Shown: positions 22,202-29,450 of the stretch, piece by piece
Numbering within the stretch: the stretch's first letter is position 1
Layout: each line of letters opens with the position of its first letter
NCBI GenBank assembly: GCA_902792855.1
Contig: CADBBP010000005.1
Coordinates: 1-35,686, forward strand
Source: an uncultured Prevotellaceae bacterium
GTDB lineage: Bacteria > Bacteroidota > Bacteroidia > Bacteroidales > Bacteroidaceae
Direction of reading: 5' to 3'
Length of the DNA stretch: 35,686 nt
Notes under the pieces: generated by a model
Told to the model about the DNA's origin: nothing
The model's database searches: none
The model's input: the letters and a program-made list of their open reading frames with translations, nothing else
Program-made: the position numbers and the translations under genes

Positions 22202-23246
22202 ACTATTGATTGCAATTTGGGTTTTTGTACCCATGAATAGAAAACGTCTGCTCTGTAGCAACGAGCATATCCTCCCCTTGGCTTCCGACTATATGCGTAT
22301 TCTGCTGTTGGGCAACACGGCCTTCATCCTCATGTGGGGGCTTTCGACCATGGTGGGCGTTGATGGGCAGCCCAAGCTCGTGTCGCTGGCTGTCATCATC
22401 GACAATGCGGCCAATCTCTGTCTCGACATCGTTTTCATACAATGGTTTGGATGGGGCATTGCCGGCTCATCGACTGCCACAATCGTAGGCCATCTGATAG
22501 GCATCGCCATCCTGCTCAGCCATTGGTGGAAGCCGAAAGCAAAAGAGACGGACAAGACTGCACAGTTGGCGCTCGATTTCTCCATTGATGGATTGATGGC
22601 TTCCTGGCGGCGCATCATCTCACAAGGTGCACCATTGGCCATTGCCTCCATCAGTTTGACCCTGCTGTTGCTTTCTGCCAACACCATCGTGCTGGGTACA
22701 CTCGGACGGACAGGCATCTTTGCCTTTGCTGTCTGTATGAATCTCCTTCAGGTTTACAACCTCTTCCTTTCGGGTACTTGCCAGACACTCCAATCGTTAG
22801 GTGCCATCCAAGTGGGAAAAGGCGATGAGGCCGGACTACACTTGGTGCTACGCAAAGCCTTCCGATTCATTACCATTGCCATGGCTGTCACCTGTGTCTT
22901 CGTATGGTGTTTCCCGTCGGTCATCGTGCGTCTCTTCGGGGCCACCGACGATGCCATGGTGAGCGAGGGCAACTATGCCTTGCGCATCTTTGCGCTCAGT
23001 TTCATCCCCTTCTGCTACATCTATGTGCTGATGATTGTTTACAAACTATACCATCACCATCACATGGCGCTGTTCATTTCTTTCGCCCTCTCGCTGACTG
23101 TCATCCCTGTCCTGTGGATGGTGGCAAAGTGGCAGCCCTCAGCCCTCTGGTACAGCTATCTCATCGCATACCTCATCGAGGCCATCGCCATCTTCATCCT
23201 CCACAGAGCCACCCACGTCACCTTCACCCACCCTAAAAAAGCATAG
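22200..23246 (+). pseudogene. MATE-family efflux transporter, N-terminus missing
   Basis: The C-terminal three quarters of a multidrug and toxin extrusion (NorM/MATE) transporter. Homology is recognisable from LLIAIWVFVPM and then ILPLASDYMRILLLGN, the block that normally sits about 100-130 residues into the protein, through GVDGQPKL, AGSSTATIVGHL, the second-half repeat (QGAPLAIASISLTLLLLSAN) and the last helices. The first membrane helices are absent, and the open frame upstream runs into the susD hairpin, which cannot be coding. The intact family is about 445 aa; about 350 remain. The frame is otherwise uninterrupted, so the loss may be recent. A short product from ATG 22234 is possible but should not be functional. 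Confidence 0.8.
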
Positions 23247-23269
23247 CATATACATCATCCATAATAATC

Positions 23270-23329
23270 CCCTCCCAGAAAATCCCAGTCCCTCCCAGGA
23301 TATCCCAGTCCCTCCCAGAAACATCCAAC
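23270..23329. repeat. 20-bp tandem repeat with 10-bp sub-period
   Basis: Three 20-bp units: CCCTCCCAGAAAATCCCAGT, CCCTCCCAGGATATCCCAGT and CCCTCCCAGAAACATCCAAC. TCCCAG (or TCCAAC in the last half-unit) recurs every 10 bp, one helical turn. It lies between the MATE remnant and the next gene. Confidence 0.85.
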
Positions 23330-23382
23330 CCCTTGAAAAAAGAAATATCTCCCTTTCCTCTCGCCAAGTCGAAATTTTCCAT

Positions 23383-23390
23383 TACCTTTG
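23383..23390 (+). promoter_or_regulatory. -7 box before small MFS gene
   Basis: TACCTTTG matches TAnnTTTG and lies 18 nt before ATG 23409. No clear TTTG is found 19 nt upstream. The box and following 35 nt are closely repeated at 24454-24502. Confidence 0.6.
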
Positions 23391-23408
23391 CAAAAAAAAG
23401 GTGAAGTG

Positions 23409-24374
23409 ATGCCAAATGATTTGACAAGACGTGGGTCGATGGTGGGCGTGAGTGCCGCCATGCATTTCCTGGTGGATGGACTATGTGTCTGTTGCCTGTA
23501 TTTGATGGTGGATGCTCTCGGCTTCCAAGACATGCCCAAAGTCTTTCTCACCTACAATGTCTTGGCTTTCATGACGCAGCCGCTCACCGGGTGGTTGGCT
23601 GATTGCACCAAGCATCGCCATTGGTTGTTGCTCGCCGCCGTGGTGCTGCTTGCCACTGCTGTCATGGCAGCGGCGGTGACTGCTGCGGTTTCTGGTCTCC
23701 GTTCGGGCATGTGGCTTGTGGCGCTCCTTCTTGGCATGGGCAACTCCCTCTTCCATGTGTGGGGGGGTAAACAGACCGTGCTGACGATGGGCAATGACAT
23801 GCGTGCCATGGGTGTGTTTGTCTCTACGGGTGCTTTCGGCCTCGCCGTGGGGGTGACATTCCATTCATGGGCCTTGTTGCAAATCTTCCTCCTGCTCATC
23901 TGCTTCCTTTCGCTTGCATATTTGCGCATGGACGGCATTCTTGGCAAAGGAGAGGCCGCAAGACCGGGCAAGACATACGGGGCGTCTGTCGTATGGTGCT
24001 CCTTGGCCGCCATCGTGGCCTTCGTTATGTTCCGTTCCTATTCCGGCGAGGTGTTCTCCGCTGGGATGCACAAGACCCAGGTGGTGGTACTGATGGTGGG
24101 AGCAGTCGCCATGCTCGGCAAGATGGCCGGAGGGTGGCTCGCCACGCGTTGGGGCATCATCAAGTCGATGGTCGTCGTGTTGATGGCCACGACTCTCTGC
24201 TTCGCAGCCGGGCCGTCGAGCGTCGCACTGCTCTTGGCTGGCGTGTTTCTCATCAACTGTACCATGCCCGTCACCCTCTATCTGGCCAACGTGGTGCTTG
24301 AAGGTCGTGAGGGTCTCGCCTTCGGCATCCTTGCCGCAGCCCTCATCCCCGGCTACCTGCTGGCCACCAGTTAA
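23409..24374 (+). CDS. MFS-like integral membrane protein, short
   Basis: A 321-aa protein starting MPNDLTRRGSMVGVSAAMHF with about ten hydrophobic segments and MFS-like loops (TGWLADCTKHRHW, GGWLATRWGIIKS). The open frame can be extended to a TTG at 23388, but that codon is the end of the promoter -7 box, so ATG 23409 is the start. It is shorter than a normal 12-TM facilitator (about 390-420 aa) and ends abruptly at IPGYLLATS after what looks like the tenth or eleventh helix, so it may be a reduced family or have lost its C-terminus. The substrate is unknown. Its promoter and first codons are duplicated downstream. Confidence 0.7.
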   Translation: MPNDLTRRGSMVGVSAAMHFLVDGLCVCCLYLMVDALGFQDMPKVFLTYNVLAFMTQPLTGWLADCTKHRHWLLLAAVVLLATAVMAAAVTAAVSGLRSGMWLVALLLGMGNSLFHVWGGKQTVLTMGNDMRAMGVFVSTGAFGLAVGVTFHSWALLQIFLLLICFLSLAYLRMDGILGKGEAARPGKTYGASVVWCSLAAIVAFVMFRSYSGEVFSAGMHKTQVVVLMVGAVAMLGKMAGGWLATRWGIIKSMVVVLMATTLCFAAGPSSVALLLAGVFLINCTMPVTLYLANVVLEGREGLAFGILAAALIPGYLLATS

Positions 24375-24380
24375 AAGGTA

Positions 24381-24415
24381 TCTCAAATCTCAAACCTTAA
24401 CCCTCAAACCTCAAA
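24381..24415. repeat. 7-bp tandem array (5 units)
   Basis: TCTCAAA, TCTCAAA, CCTTAAC, CCTCAAA, CCTCAAA in exact 7-bp phase, starting 7 nt after the stop of the preceding MFS-like gene. Confidence 0.75.
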
Positions 24416-24430
24416 AAACTTCGTTTTTAT

Positions 24431-24461
24431 TTTGTTTTGTTTCCAACTTGCATTATCTTTG
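24431..24461 (+). promoter_or_regulatory. Promoter before 24516 gene
   Basis: TTTG (24431-24434), 19 nt, TATCTTTG (24454-24461): a complete Bacteroidetes consensus promoter. The -7 box onward repeats the sequence at 23383, but the -33 half is better matched here. Confidence 0.75.
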
Positions 24462-24478
24462 CAAAAAATGTGATGCGA

Positions 24479-24523
24479 TGCCAAGTGCCTTGACAAGACG
24501 TAAAGCCCTAAGGCCATGCTAAT
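24479..24523 (+). pseudogene. 14-codon leader: duplicated start of the 23409 gene
   Basis: An ATG followed by PSALTRRKALRPC and a stop. The first eight codons copy those of the MFS-like gene at 23409 (MPNDLTRR versus MPSALTRR), and the DNA similarity extends back through the promoter -7 box. The stop codon overlaps the ATG of the next gene (ATGCTAA), so besides being a remnant it could act as a translated leader coupled to that gene. Confidence 0.6.
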
Positions 24524-24857
24524 GTGCTGGATAGCGTTCGCCCTATGCGCCACCATCCTGACGGAATATGGTATGCTGCTGCTCATGGGCGAGAAGAGGA
24601 AGAAGGTGTTGAAGGCCTCCATCGCGATGAACGTGTTGACCAATGTGCCGCTCAACCTCTACATGACGCTGTTGGATGACAGCACTGCCACCTTCTTGAT
24701 TGGAGAGACACTGGTGGTTGTCGTGGAGGCCCTCTGCTACGAGGCTCTTGTGAGAAAACCCTCGCAGGCCATGGCCTACAGCGTGCTGTGCAATGCCGTC
24801 AGCTGTCTCTTCGGCATATTGGTGCAATTGTTAGGCATAATGGCCGGCATTTTGTAA
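24516..24857 (+). CDS. Small membrane protein, unrecognised family
   Basis: 113 aa with about three or four hydrophobic segments: LMCWIAFALCATILTEYGMLLLMG, then a basic turn (EKRKKV), SIAMNVLTNVPLNLYMTLL, FLIGETLVVVVEALCYEAL, and a C-terminal AVSCLFGILVQLLGIMAGIL. I do not recognise the family. The start at 24516 overlaps the end of the leader ORF; ATG 24522 is an alternative. A full consensus promoter lies 55 nt upstream, so it is probably expressed. The E in TEYG and the VEALCYEAL motif inside membrane segments are unusual polar positions that may matter for function. Confidence 0.6.
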   Translation: MLMCWIAFALCATILTEYGMLLLMGEKRKKVLKASIAMNVLTNVPLNLYMTLLDDSTATFLIGETLVVVVEALCYEALVRKPSQAMAYSVLCNAVSCLFGILVQLLGIMAGIL

Positions 24858-24901
24858 TCCTCTCAAAAAGAAAGAAATAAAAAACATAAAAACGCTTGAT
24901 T

Positions 24902-25222
24902 ATGACTTGGACAAATTTTATGTTGGACATCGCTCCCGTACACGGTGGGCATTGGACTCGTCCTCACCACATCATCCGACCGGAGAAAGTGCAGGACACC
25001 TACGAGCAAGCCAAGGACTCGTTTCTCATCGTCAGGGACTCCTTGCTCAAGTTGGAGAACGAAGTGACCGACACTGCCTCTGCCGCCATCCAGCCAGGCA
25101 TGGTGGACATGGGCAACGGTAGCTCCTCCTCGTTGCTGCTGACAGTTGTTGTCGTGGCGGCCGCCTTGGCATTGTGTCTGGCTGCAGCCCTCATTTACCG
25201 CCGACGCCTCGCCACAACCTGA
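24902..25222 (+). CDS. Small protein with C-terminal membrane anchor, unrecognised
   Basis: 106 aa from ATG 24902 (MTWTNFMLDIAPVHGGHW); an earlier TTG in frame at 24896 is less likely. There is no N-terminal signal. Residues about 25-60 (VQDTYEQAKDSFLIVRDSLL) are helical and charged, then a Ser-rich linker (NGSSSS) precedes one long hydrophobic stretch (LLLTVVVVAAALALCLAAALI) and a basic tail YRRRLATT. That layout resembles a tail-anchored protein with its main domain on the opposite face from the basic end. The N-terminal HGGHWTRPHH is rich in His and could bind metal, but this is a guess. It lies 44 nt after the previous gene and may share its transcript. Confidence 0.55.
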   Translation: MTWTNFMLDIAPVHGGHWTRPHHIIRPEKVQDTYEQAKDSFLIVRDSLLKLENEVTDTASAAIQPGMVDMGNGSSSSLLLTVVVVAAALALCLAAALIYRRRLATT

Positions 25223-25256
25223 CTTCTAATAGTTGTTGTGCACAAGTAATTCCTAA

Positions 25257-25290
25257 CGCCAAGAATGGGTGTGAATTCTGTTCTTGGGCG
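25257..25290. terminator. Imperfect hairpin between convergent genes
   Basis: CGCCAAGAA (25257-25265) pairs with TTCTTGGGCG (25281-25290) with one bulged G around a 15-nt loop. It sits between two convergent stop codons (25222 and 25308) and has no clear U-tract. Confidence 0.4.
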
Positions 25291-25307
25291 AGTGATATAA
25301 GTTTTGA

Positions 25308-26120
25308 TTATTCCAAGAAATCCTTCTTTGGAACGCCGGGGGATGATTCGGCTTTGTGGTGCTGCTCGTTGACCATGGTGCGCATTTCCTTGAGCAGGTC
25401 GCTGGCGAAGATGAAGTCGGTGAGCCGCTTGTTGGTGGAGTCTATGATGTCGCCACTGCAGCCTTGCCAGTCCTTGCGCCCTTTGTAAATAAAGATGATG
25501 TTTTCACCGATGCCCATGACGGAGTTCATGTCATGGGTGTTGATGATGGTGGTGGTGTTGTACTCCTTGGTGATGCTGCTGAGCAGGTCGTCGATGACGA
25601 GCGAGGTCTTGGGGTCAAGGCCGGAGTTGGGCTCGTCGCAGAAGAGGTATCTTGGGTTGAGGGCGATGGCACGCGCGATGGCAACGCGCTTCTGCATGCC
25701 ACCGGAAATTTCACCAGGGTATTTGTTGTGGGCATCCACGAGGTTCACACGGTCGAGGCATTCCTTCGCCCTGTGGATGCGCTCGCGTAAGTTCATGGAC
25801 GAGAACATGTCGAGGGGGAACATGACGTTCTCCAAGACGGAGAGGGAGTCAAAGAGGGCTGCACTCTGGAAGATCATGCCCATCTCGCGTCTAAGCATCA
25901 CCTTCTCACGCTTCCCCATGGCCACGAAGTCGCGACCGTCGTAAAGCACCTGACCTTTCGTGGGGTCGAGCAGTCCCACGAGGTTTTTCATCAGCACTGT
26001 CTTGCCGGAGCCACTCTGGCCGATGATGAGGTTGGTCTTGCCATTCTCGAAAACGGCACTGATGTCGTGAAGCACCTCCTTGTCCTCAAACGACTTGTAC
26101 AGGTTCTTGATTTCTATCAT
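25308..26120 (-). CDS. mlaF: ABC transporter ATPase, MlaF type
   Basis: ATPase of an MCE/Mla-type phospholipid transporter that maintains outer-membrane lipid asymmetry. The start is ATG 26120 (MIEIKNLYKSFEDKEVL), 10 nt after the mlaE stop; the longer frame begins inside mlaE. It shows Walker A GQSGSGKT (34-41), a Q-loop in MIFQSAALFDSLSVLENV, signature ISGGMQKRVAIARA, Walker B LFCDEPNSGLD and H-loop INTHDM. Asn in DEPNSGLD and the FQSAALFDSL block are typical of MlaF. A C-terminal extension of about 30 residues (EMRTMVNEQHHKAES) is typical of Bacteroidetes members. An mlaD substrate-binding gene is not adjacent. Confidence 0.92.
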   Translation of the reverse strand: MIEIKNLYKSFEDKEVLHDISAVFENGKTNLIIGQSGSGKTVLMKNLVGLLDPTKGQVLYDGRDFVAMGKREKVMLRREMGMIFQSAALFDSLSVLENVMFPLDMFSSMNLRERIHRAKECLDRVNLVDAHNKYPGEISGGMQKRVAIARAIALNPRYLFCDEPNSGLDPKTSLVIDDLLSSITKEYNTTTIINTHDMNSVMGIGENIIFIYKGRKDWQGCSGDIIDSTNKRLTDFIFASDLLKEMRTMVNEQHHKAESSPGVPKKDFLE

Positions 26121-26130
26121 CTTGGCGGGG

Positions 26131-26877
26131 TTATGAGAGCAGTTGCGTAAGGAAGACATCGGAGAAGAGGATGAGCACGCTGCTCGACACCACGGCGTCG
26201 GTGCTCGACTTGCCCACCTCCACGGAACCGCCCTCCACGCTGTAACCGTAGTAGGATGAGACGCTGGAGATGATGAAAGCGAAGAAGAGGCTCTTGATGA
26301 TGCTCATCCACATGAACCAGGCGTTGAAATCGTGCTGCAAGCCGAGGGTGAGGTCGTCGGGACTAAGCACATGCCCGATGTAGGCCGTGGCGTAGGCGCC
26401 GAGGATGCCGGTGGTGGCACTGAAGATGACAAGGAAGGGCATGATGGTGACCATGCCCAAAATCTTGGGAAGAATGAGGTAGCTGGCAGAGTTGACACCC
26501 ATGATTTCAAGGGCGTCTATCTGCTGCGTCACGCGCATGGTGCCAAGCTCGGAGGCGATGTTGGAACCTACCTTGCCGGCGAGGATGAGGCACATGATGG
26601 ACGAGGAGAACTCCAACAGCATGATCTCACGGGTGGTGTAGCCGGTGACGAACTTGGGCATCCAAGGGCTTTGGATGTTGAGCTTCATCTGGATGCAGAT
26701 TACCGCCCCGATGAAGAAGGAGATGAGCAGGACGATGCCGATGGAGTCGACGCCCAAGGCCGACATCTCGTTCACGTATTTCTTCATAAACATCCTCATG
26801 CGCTCCGGACGAGAGAACGTCCGGCCCATGAGGAGCAAGTATTTGCCGAAAGTGTGGAGTGACTTGATGATGAACAT
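26131..26877 (-). CDS. mlaE: ABC transporter permease, MlaE type
   Basis: Integral-membrane subunit partnering MlaF. 248 aa from ATG 26877 (MFIIKSLHTFGKYLLLMG); the extra upstream residues of the open frame cross the promoter and are not real. MlaE-family motifs are clear: FFIGAVICIQ, YTTREIMLLEFSSSIMCLILAGKVGSNIA read in two blocks, ELGTMRVTQQIDALEIMGVN, and a C-terminal SSYYGYSVEGGSVEVGKSSTDAVVSS region. About five membrane segments are expected. It forms an operon with mlaF, 10 nt apart, and has its own promoter upstream. Confidence 0.93.
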   Translation of the reverse strand: MFIIKSLHTFGKYLLLMGRTFSRPERMRMFMKKYVNEMSALGVDSIGIVLLISFFIGAVICIQMKLNIQSPWMPKFVTGYTTREIMLLEFSSSIMCLILAGKVGSNIASELGTMRVTQQIDALEIMGVNSASYLILPKILGMVTIMPFLVIFSATTGILGAYATAYIGHVLSPDDLTLGLQHDFNAWFMWMSIIKSLFFAFIISSVSSYYGYSVEGGSVEVGKSSTDAVVSSSVLILFSDVFLTQLLS

Positions 26878-26919
26878 GGGTGTTGAGCGTGTGATGGTAC
26901 GCACTTTGCTTGTGAATTG

Positions 26920-26927
26920 CAAAAGTA
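26920..26927 (-). promoter_or_regulatory. -7 box of mlaEF operon
   Basis: TACTTTTG on the minus strand, 42 nt before the mlaE ATG. At the -33 position the sequence is TTGG, a partial match to TTTG. Confidence 0.55.
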
Positions 26928-26951
26928 CGGCTTTTTCACCACTTGTCCAAC

Positions 26952-26985
26952 AAAAAGGGCGAAAAAAGATTTCCTCGCCCTTTTT
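26952..26985 (-). terminator. Terminator hairpin after the 27028 gene
   Basis: AAAAAGGGCGA (26952-26962) pairs perfectly with TCGCCCTTTTT (26975-26985) around a 12-nt loop. Read on the minus strand the stem ends in a T-run, so it is a good intrinsic terminator for the upstream beta-helix lipoprotein gene. Confidence 0.75.
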
Positions 26986-27027
26986 ATTGTTCACTTTTAT
27001 GATTATCCACTTCTTTTCGTATGCGTC

Positions 27028-28785
27028 TCATCGCCATCCTCCCGGGCCGCCGCCCATTCCGCTGCCACCGCTGTAGCTTGACAGGGAGACGGATGACCCG
27101 CCGCTGACAGTGCTGCCCACGATGCCAAGACCGCCGAAGCAAGATGTCCCGCCACTGACGCTGACATTGGATTGGAGAGCAGGTTGCGAACTGCCCGACA
27201 CGACAAGTCCCGAACCGCCACTTGATGGTGTCTGGAAAGAGAAGGAACTGTTGCCGATGGTCAGCGCATACCAGGTGTTGGGTGACCAGGATGTGGCTTG
27301 ATAGCACGACTGCGAGAGTTGGGAGCCATTCTCCAGTCCGCCCACGGCGACGATGGTGCCGCCCGTGACGTAGAGCTTGTAGCCGCCCTCGGTGTTGGCA
27401 TCGATGGCCACCTCGGGCTGTCCGGAGCAAATGGCATAGACCACGCCGCCTTTGATGTAGCAGTTGCCGTTGGCGTCCAATCCGTCGTTGTGTTGTCCTT
27501 GTGCATAAACCTGGCCACCGCTGATGGTCATGTTGCCCTTGGAGTTGATGGCGTCGTCGTAGGCGTAGGAGGCTACCTCGCCGCCCGTGATGTTGAGCTC
27601 TTTTTTGGTTTCGATGCCCTCGCCGTTGTAGCCGCTGGTGCGCACCCATGTCCTGCCGCCATTGAAGGTGATGTTGCCGTCGGCCTTGATGCCCTTGGGC
27701 GACGAGGTGTCGTTGTTGCTCTTGTATTGTCCGCCCGTGGTGATGATATAGACGCTGCCGCCGTTGAAACAGGCTTCCATGTCCACGGTGATGCCCTTGC
27801 CGCCGGAGCCGGTGCTCTTCAGCCATAGTTCGCCGCCGTTCACCGTCAGGGTGGAGTCGGCCTTGATGGCTGCCGCGCCCTTGGCCTCCTTGTCTTCCGT
27901 GTCGTAGGTGCCGCCGCCTGTGGTCAGCACGGTGGTGCGCCCACCGTTGAAAATGATGTTGCTCTCGCTGCTGATGCCCTTGGCGGCGGCTGCCGACACC
28001 TCGACATTCAGGATGCCGCCATTGACAAACACACCGTCATTGGCCTTGATGCCATGGTTGGCCGTCGATTTCACATGGATGTTGTTGCCCTTGCGAAACA
28101 CGATGTAGTCGGCTGAGTGAATGCCGTTGTTCGTGTTCCCCGTGACATTGAGTGCGCCGCTGCCGTTGAAGAGCAACTTGCCCTTGCTGTAGAGCGCTCC
28201 CTTGTGGCTGCCTCCCGTGCCATCGGTCAGCGTGTTGGTGGTTCCATCGGCCAGGATGACGTAGGCACGCTTGCTGCTCAGCAGGTTCAGTGCGGCGGAG
28301 TCGGGGTTGGTGATGCTCATCCCATTGAGTTTCACGGCATATTTCTTGTCGCCAACGATGGTGAGTGAGCCGTTTGTTGTCGTTCCGCTCACCACATAGC
28401 AGACACCCTTCGTGGAACCGTGGTTGGCGGTCACGTGGCCACCGTTGGTGGTCAACTCCACGCCATTCTCTGTCTTTGACACGGGATTTGAGAGGTCTAT
28501 TGTCACCACTGTCTCAAACGAATTGTTCTCCAGTGCGTCTTCCTCGTCGGGGAAATACTCCGAAGCCACCTCTGTGGGCTCTGCCGATGTCTTGTCTATT
28601 GCCACGTCGAAGGTGGACAATTCACCTGTCGTGGCAGAACTGCCGCTGCCACCTCCGACATTGCCTCTGGTGTTCCAATTTCCCTCGTAGGTTTCATCAA
28701 TCTCTTCGAAAGGGTTGTCTGCCGTGCAACTGGAAACAACCTCCATGGATGCCATGAGCATCGCTAAAACCATTAATTTCTTCAT
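27028..28785 (-). CDS. Beta-helix carbohydrate-binding lipoprotein (Cthe_2159-like)
   Basis: 585 aa with a lipoprotein signal (VVSSC, C20). After an acidic, Ser/Gly-rich linker (about 21-85), the protein is a long series of rungs of the type GIKADGNITFNGG, GVFVNGGILNVE, NIIFNGGRTTV and GLDANGNCYIKGG. These are characteristic of the Cthe_2159/PF14262 carbohydrate-binding family, a right-handed parallel beta-helix whose Clostridium member binds cellulose and polygalacturonate. There is no evident enzyme site. The C-terminus changes to a Ser/Gly-rich repeat region (about 515-585) ending GGSGMGGGPGGWR, possibly a flexible or adhesive tail. It has its own consensus promoter and terminator, so it is monocistronic. 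Confidence 0.85.
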   Translation of the reverse strand: MKKLMVLAMLMASMEVVSSCTADNPFEEIDETYEGNWNTRGNVGGGSGSSATTGELSTFDVAIDKTSAEPTEVASEYFPDEEDALENNSFETVVTIDLSNPVSKTENGVELTTNGGHVTANHGSTKGVCYVVSGTTTNGSLTIVGDKKYAVKLNGMSITNPDSAALNLLSSKRAYVILADGTTNTLTDGTGGSHKGALYSKGKLLFNGSGALNVTGNTNNGIHSADYIVFRKGNNIHVKSTANHGIKANDGVFVNGGILNVEVSAAAAKGISSESNIIFNGGRTTVLTTGGGTYDTEDKEAKGAAAIKADSTLTVNGGELWLKSTGSGGKGITVDMEACFNGGSVYIITTGGQYKSNNDTSSPKGIKADGNITFNGGRTWVRTSGYNGEGIETKKELNITGGEVASYAYDDAINSKGNMTISGGQVYAQGQHNDGLDANGNCYIKGGVVYAICSGQPEVAIDANTEGGYKLYVTGGTIVAVGGLENGSQLSQSCYQATSWSPNTWYALTIGNSSFSFQTPSSGGSGLVVSGSSQPALQSNVSVSGGTSCFGGLGIVGSTVSGGSSVSLSSYSGGSGMGGGPGGWR

Positions 28786-28806
28786 GCTTCATCGTTTTTG
28801 TCGCTG

Positions 28807-28837
28807 CAAATGTAAGCACAAACATAATAACGGCAAA
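28807..28837 (-). promoter_or_regulatory. Promoter of the beta-helix lipoprotein gene
   Basis: On the minus strand TTTG (28837-28834), 19 nt, TACATTTG (28814-28807): a complete consensus match, 21 nt before the ATG at 28785. Confidence 0.8.
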
Positions 28838-28903
28838 AACAATTCAGCGAATCGCTCTTTTTGCTCGGTGAAACTTTCCGACCTGTACGCACATTCAAAA
28901 AAA

Positions 28904-28932
28904 CAGCCTCCATGGGATGTCCATGGAGGCTG
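28904..28932 (-). terminator. Intrinsic terminator after the broken hydrolase locus
   Basis: CAGCCTCCATGG (28904-28915) pairs perfectly with 28921-28932 around a 5-nt loop. On the minus strand the stem is followed by seven T, a classic Rho-independent terminator 59 nt after the last stop codon of the pseudogene locus. Confidence 0.85.
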
Positions 28933-28991
28933 AATGCAAGTCGTTGGTCAACCTGAAGAGAAACAATGGATGGTTCGTTTCCTAACCCATG

Positions 28992-29450
28992 TCATTGCTT
29001 GACCACTTTCCGACCGTTGATGATGTAAGTGCCCTGAGGCAGGTCGCCTGTGTGGCGGATGCCTTTGAGGTCGTAGGTTTCGGTTGTGGATTGGCTGTCG
29101 TTGACGGTCTGGCTGATGCTGCTTGGCATGTTTTCAGGATTGGTGTAAGTCTTGTCAGAAACGTGGAATTTGGCGATGAGAGGATAGTGGTCTCCCAGTG
29201 GCACATCATCGTGCTTGTAGAACTCTTCGTCAACTTCAAAACTGATAAGCTTTATGCCATGGCCTCCTATGGGACTGATGTAAAGGATGTTGTCGAGAGT
29301 CTCGCTGGCAATGGGCTCGCTGCCCTGAGCAGGATATTCACCTTTGTTGCAGGATTCCACCCAGGCGTCTTTGACGATGGCTCTTCCCGTTGCCTTGATG
29401 GCGTCGATGAAGATGGTCTTGATGTCATCGCGACGATAGAAACTCTCACG
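28992..29450 (-). pseudogene. Fragment resembling the C-terminus of a secreted EEP-family enzyme
   Basis: About 150 codons open in a third frame, read out of phase with the hydrolase fragment upstream. The start of the piece reads RESFYRRDDIKTIFIDAIKA. Near its end LDNILYISP followed by GDHYPLIAKFHV resembles the closing motif (DxI/V..., SDHYPL) of endonuclease/exonuclease/phosphatase (EEP) proteins; the GDFN motif and upstream half are missing. The last 26 residues (YDLKGIRHTGDLPQGTYIIN, then GRKVVKQ) look like a type IX secretion C-terminal sorting signal, so the parent was secreted. The family assignment is from pattern memory and moderate; it could instead be an unusual tail of the hydrolase. 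No start codon or promoter precedes it. Confidence 0.5.

Noticed and set aside
23233-23551. Minus-strand ORFs with GRDWDILGGTGIFWEG
   Set aside because: They translate the 20-bp array at 23270-23329 and have no homology or start signals.
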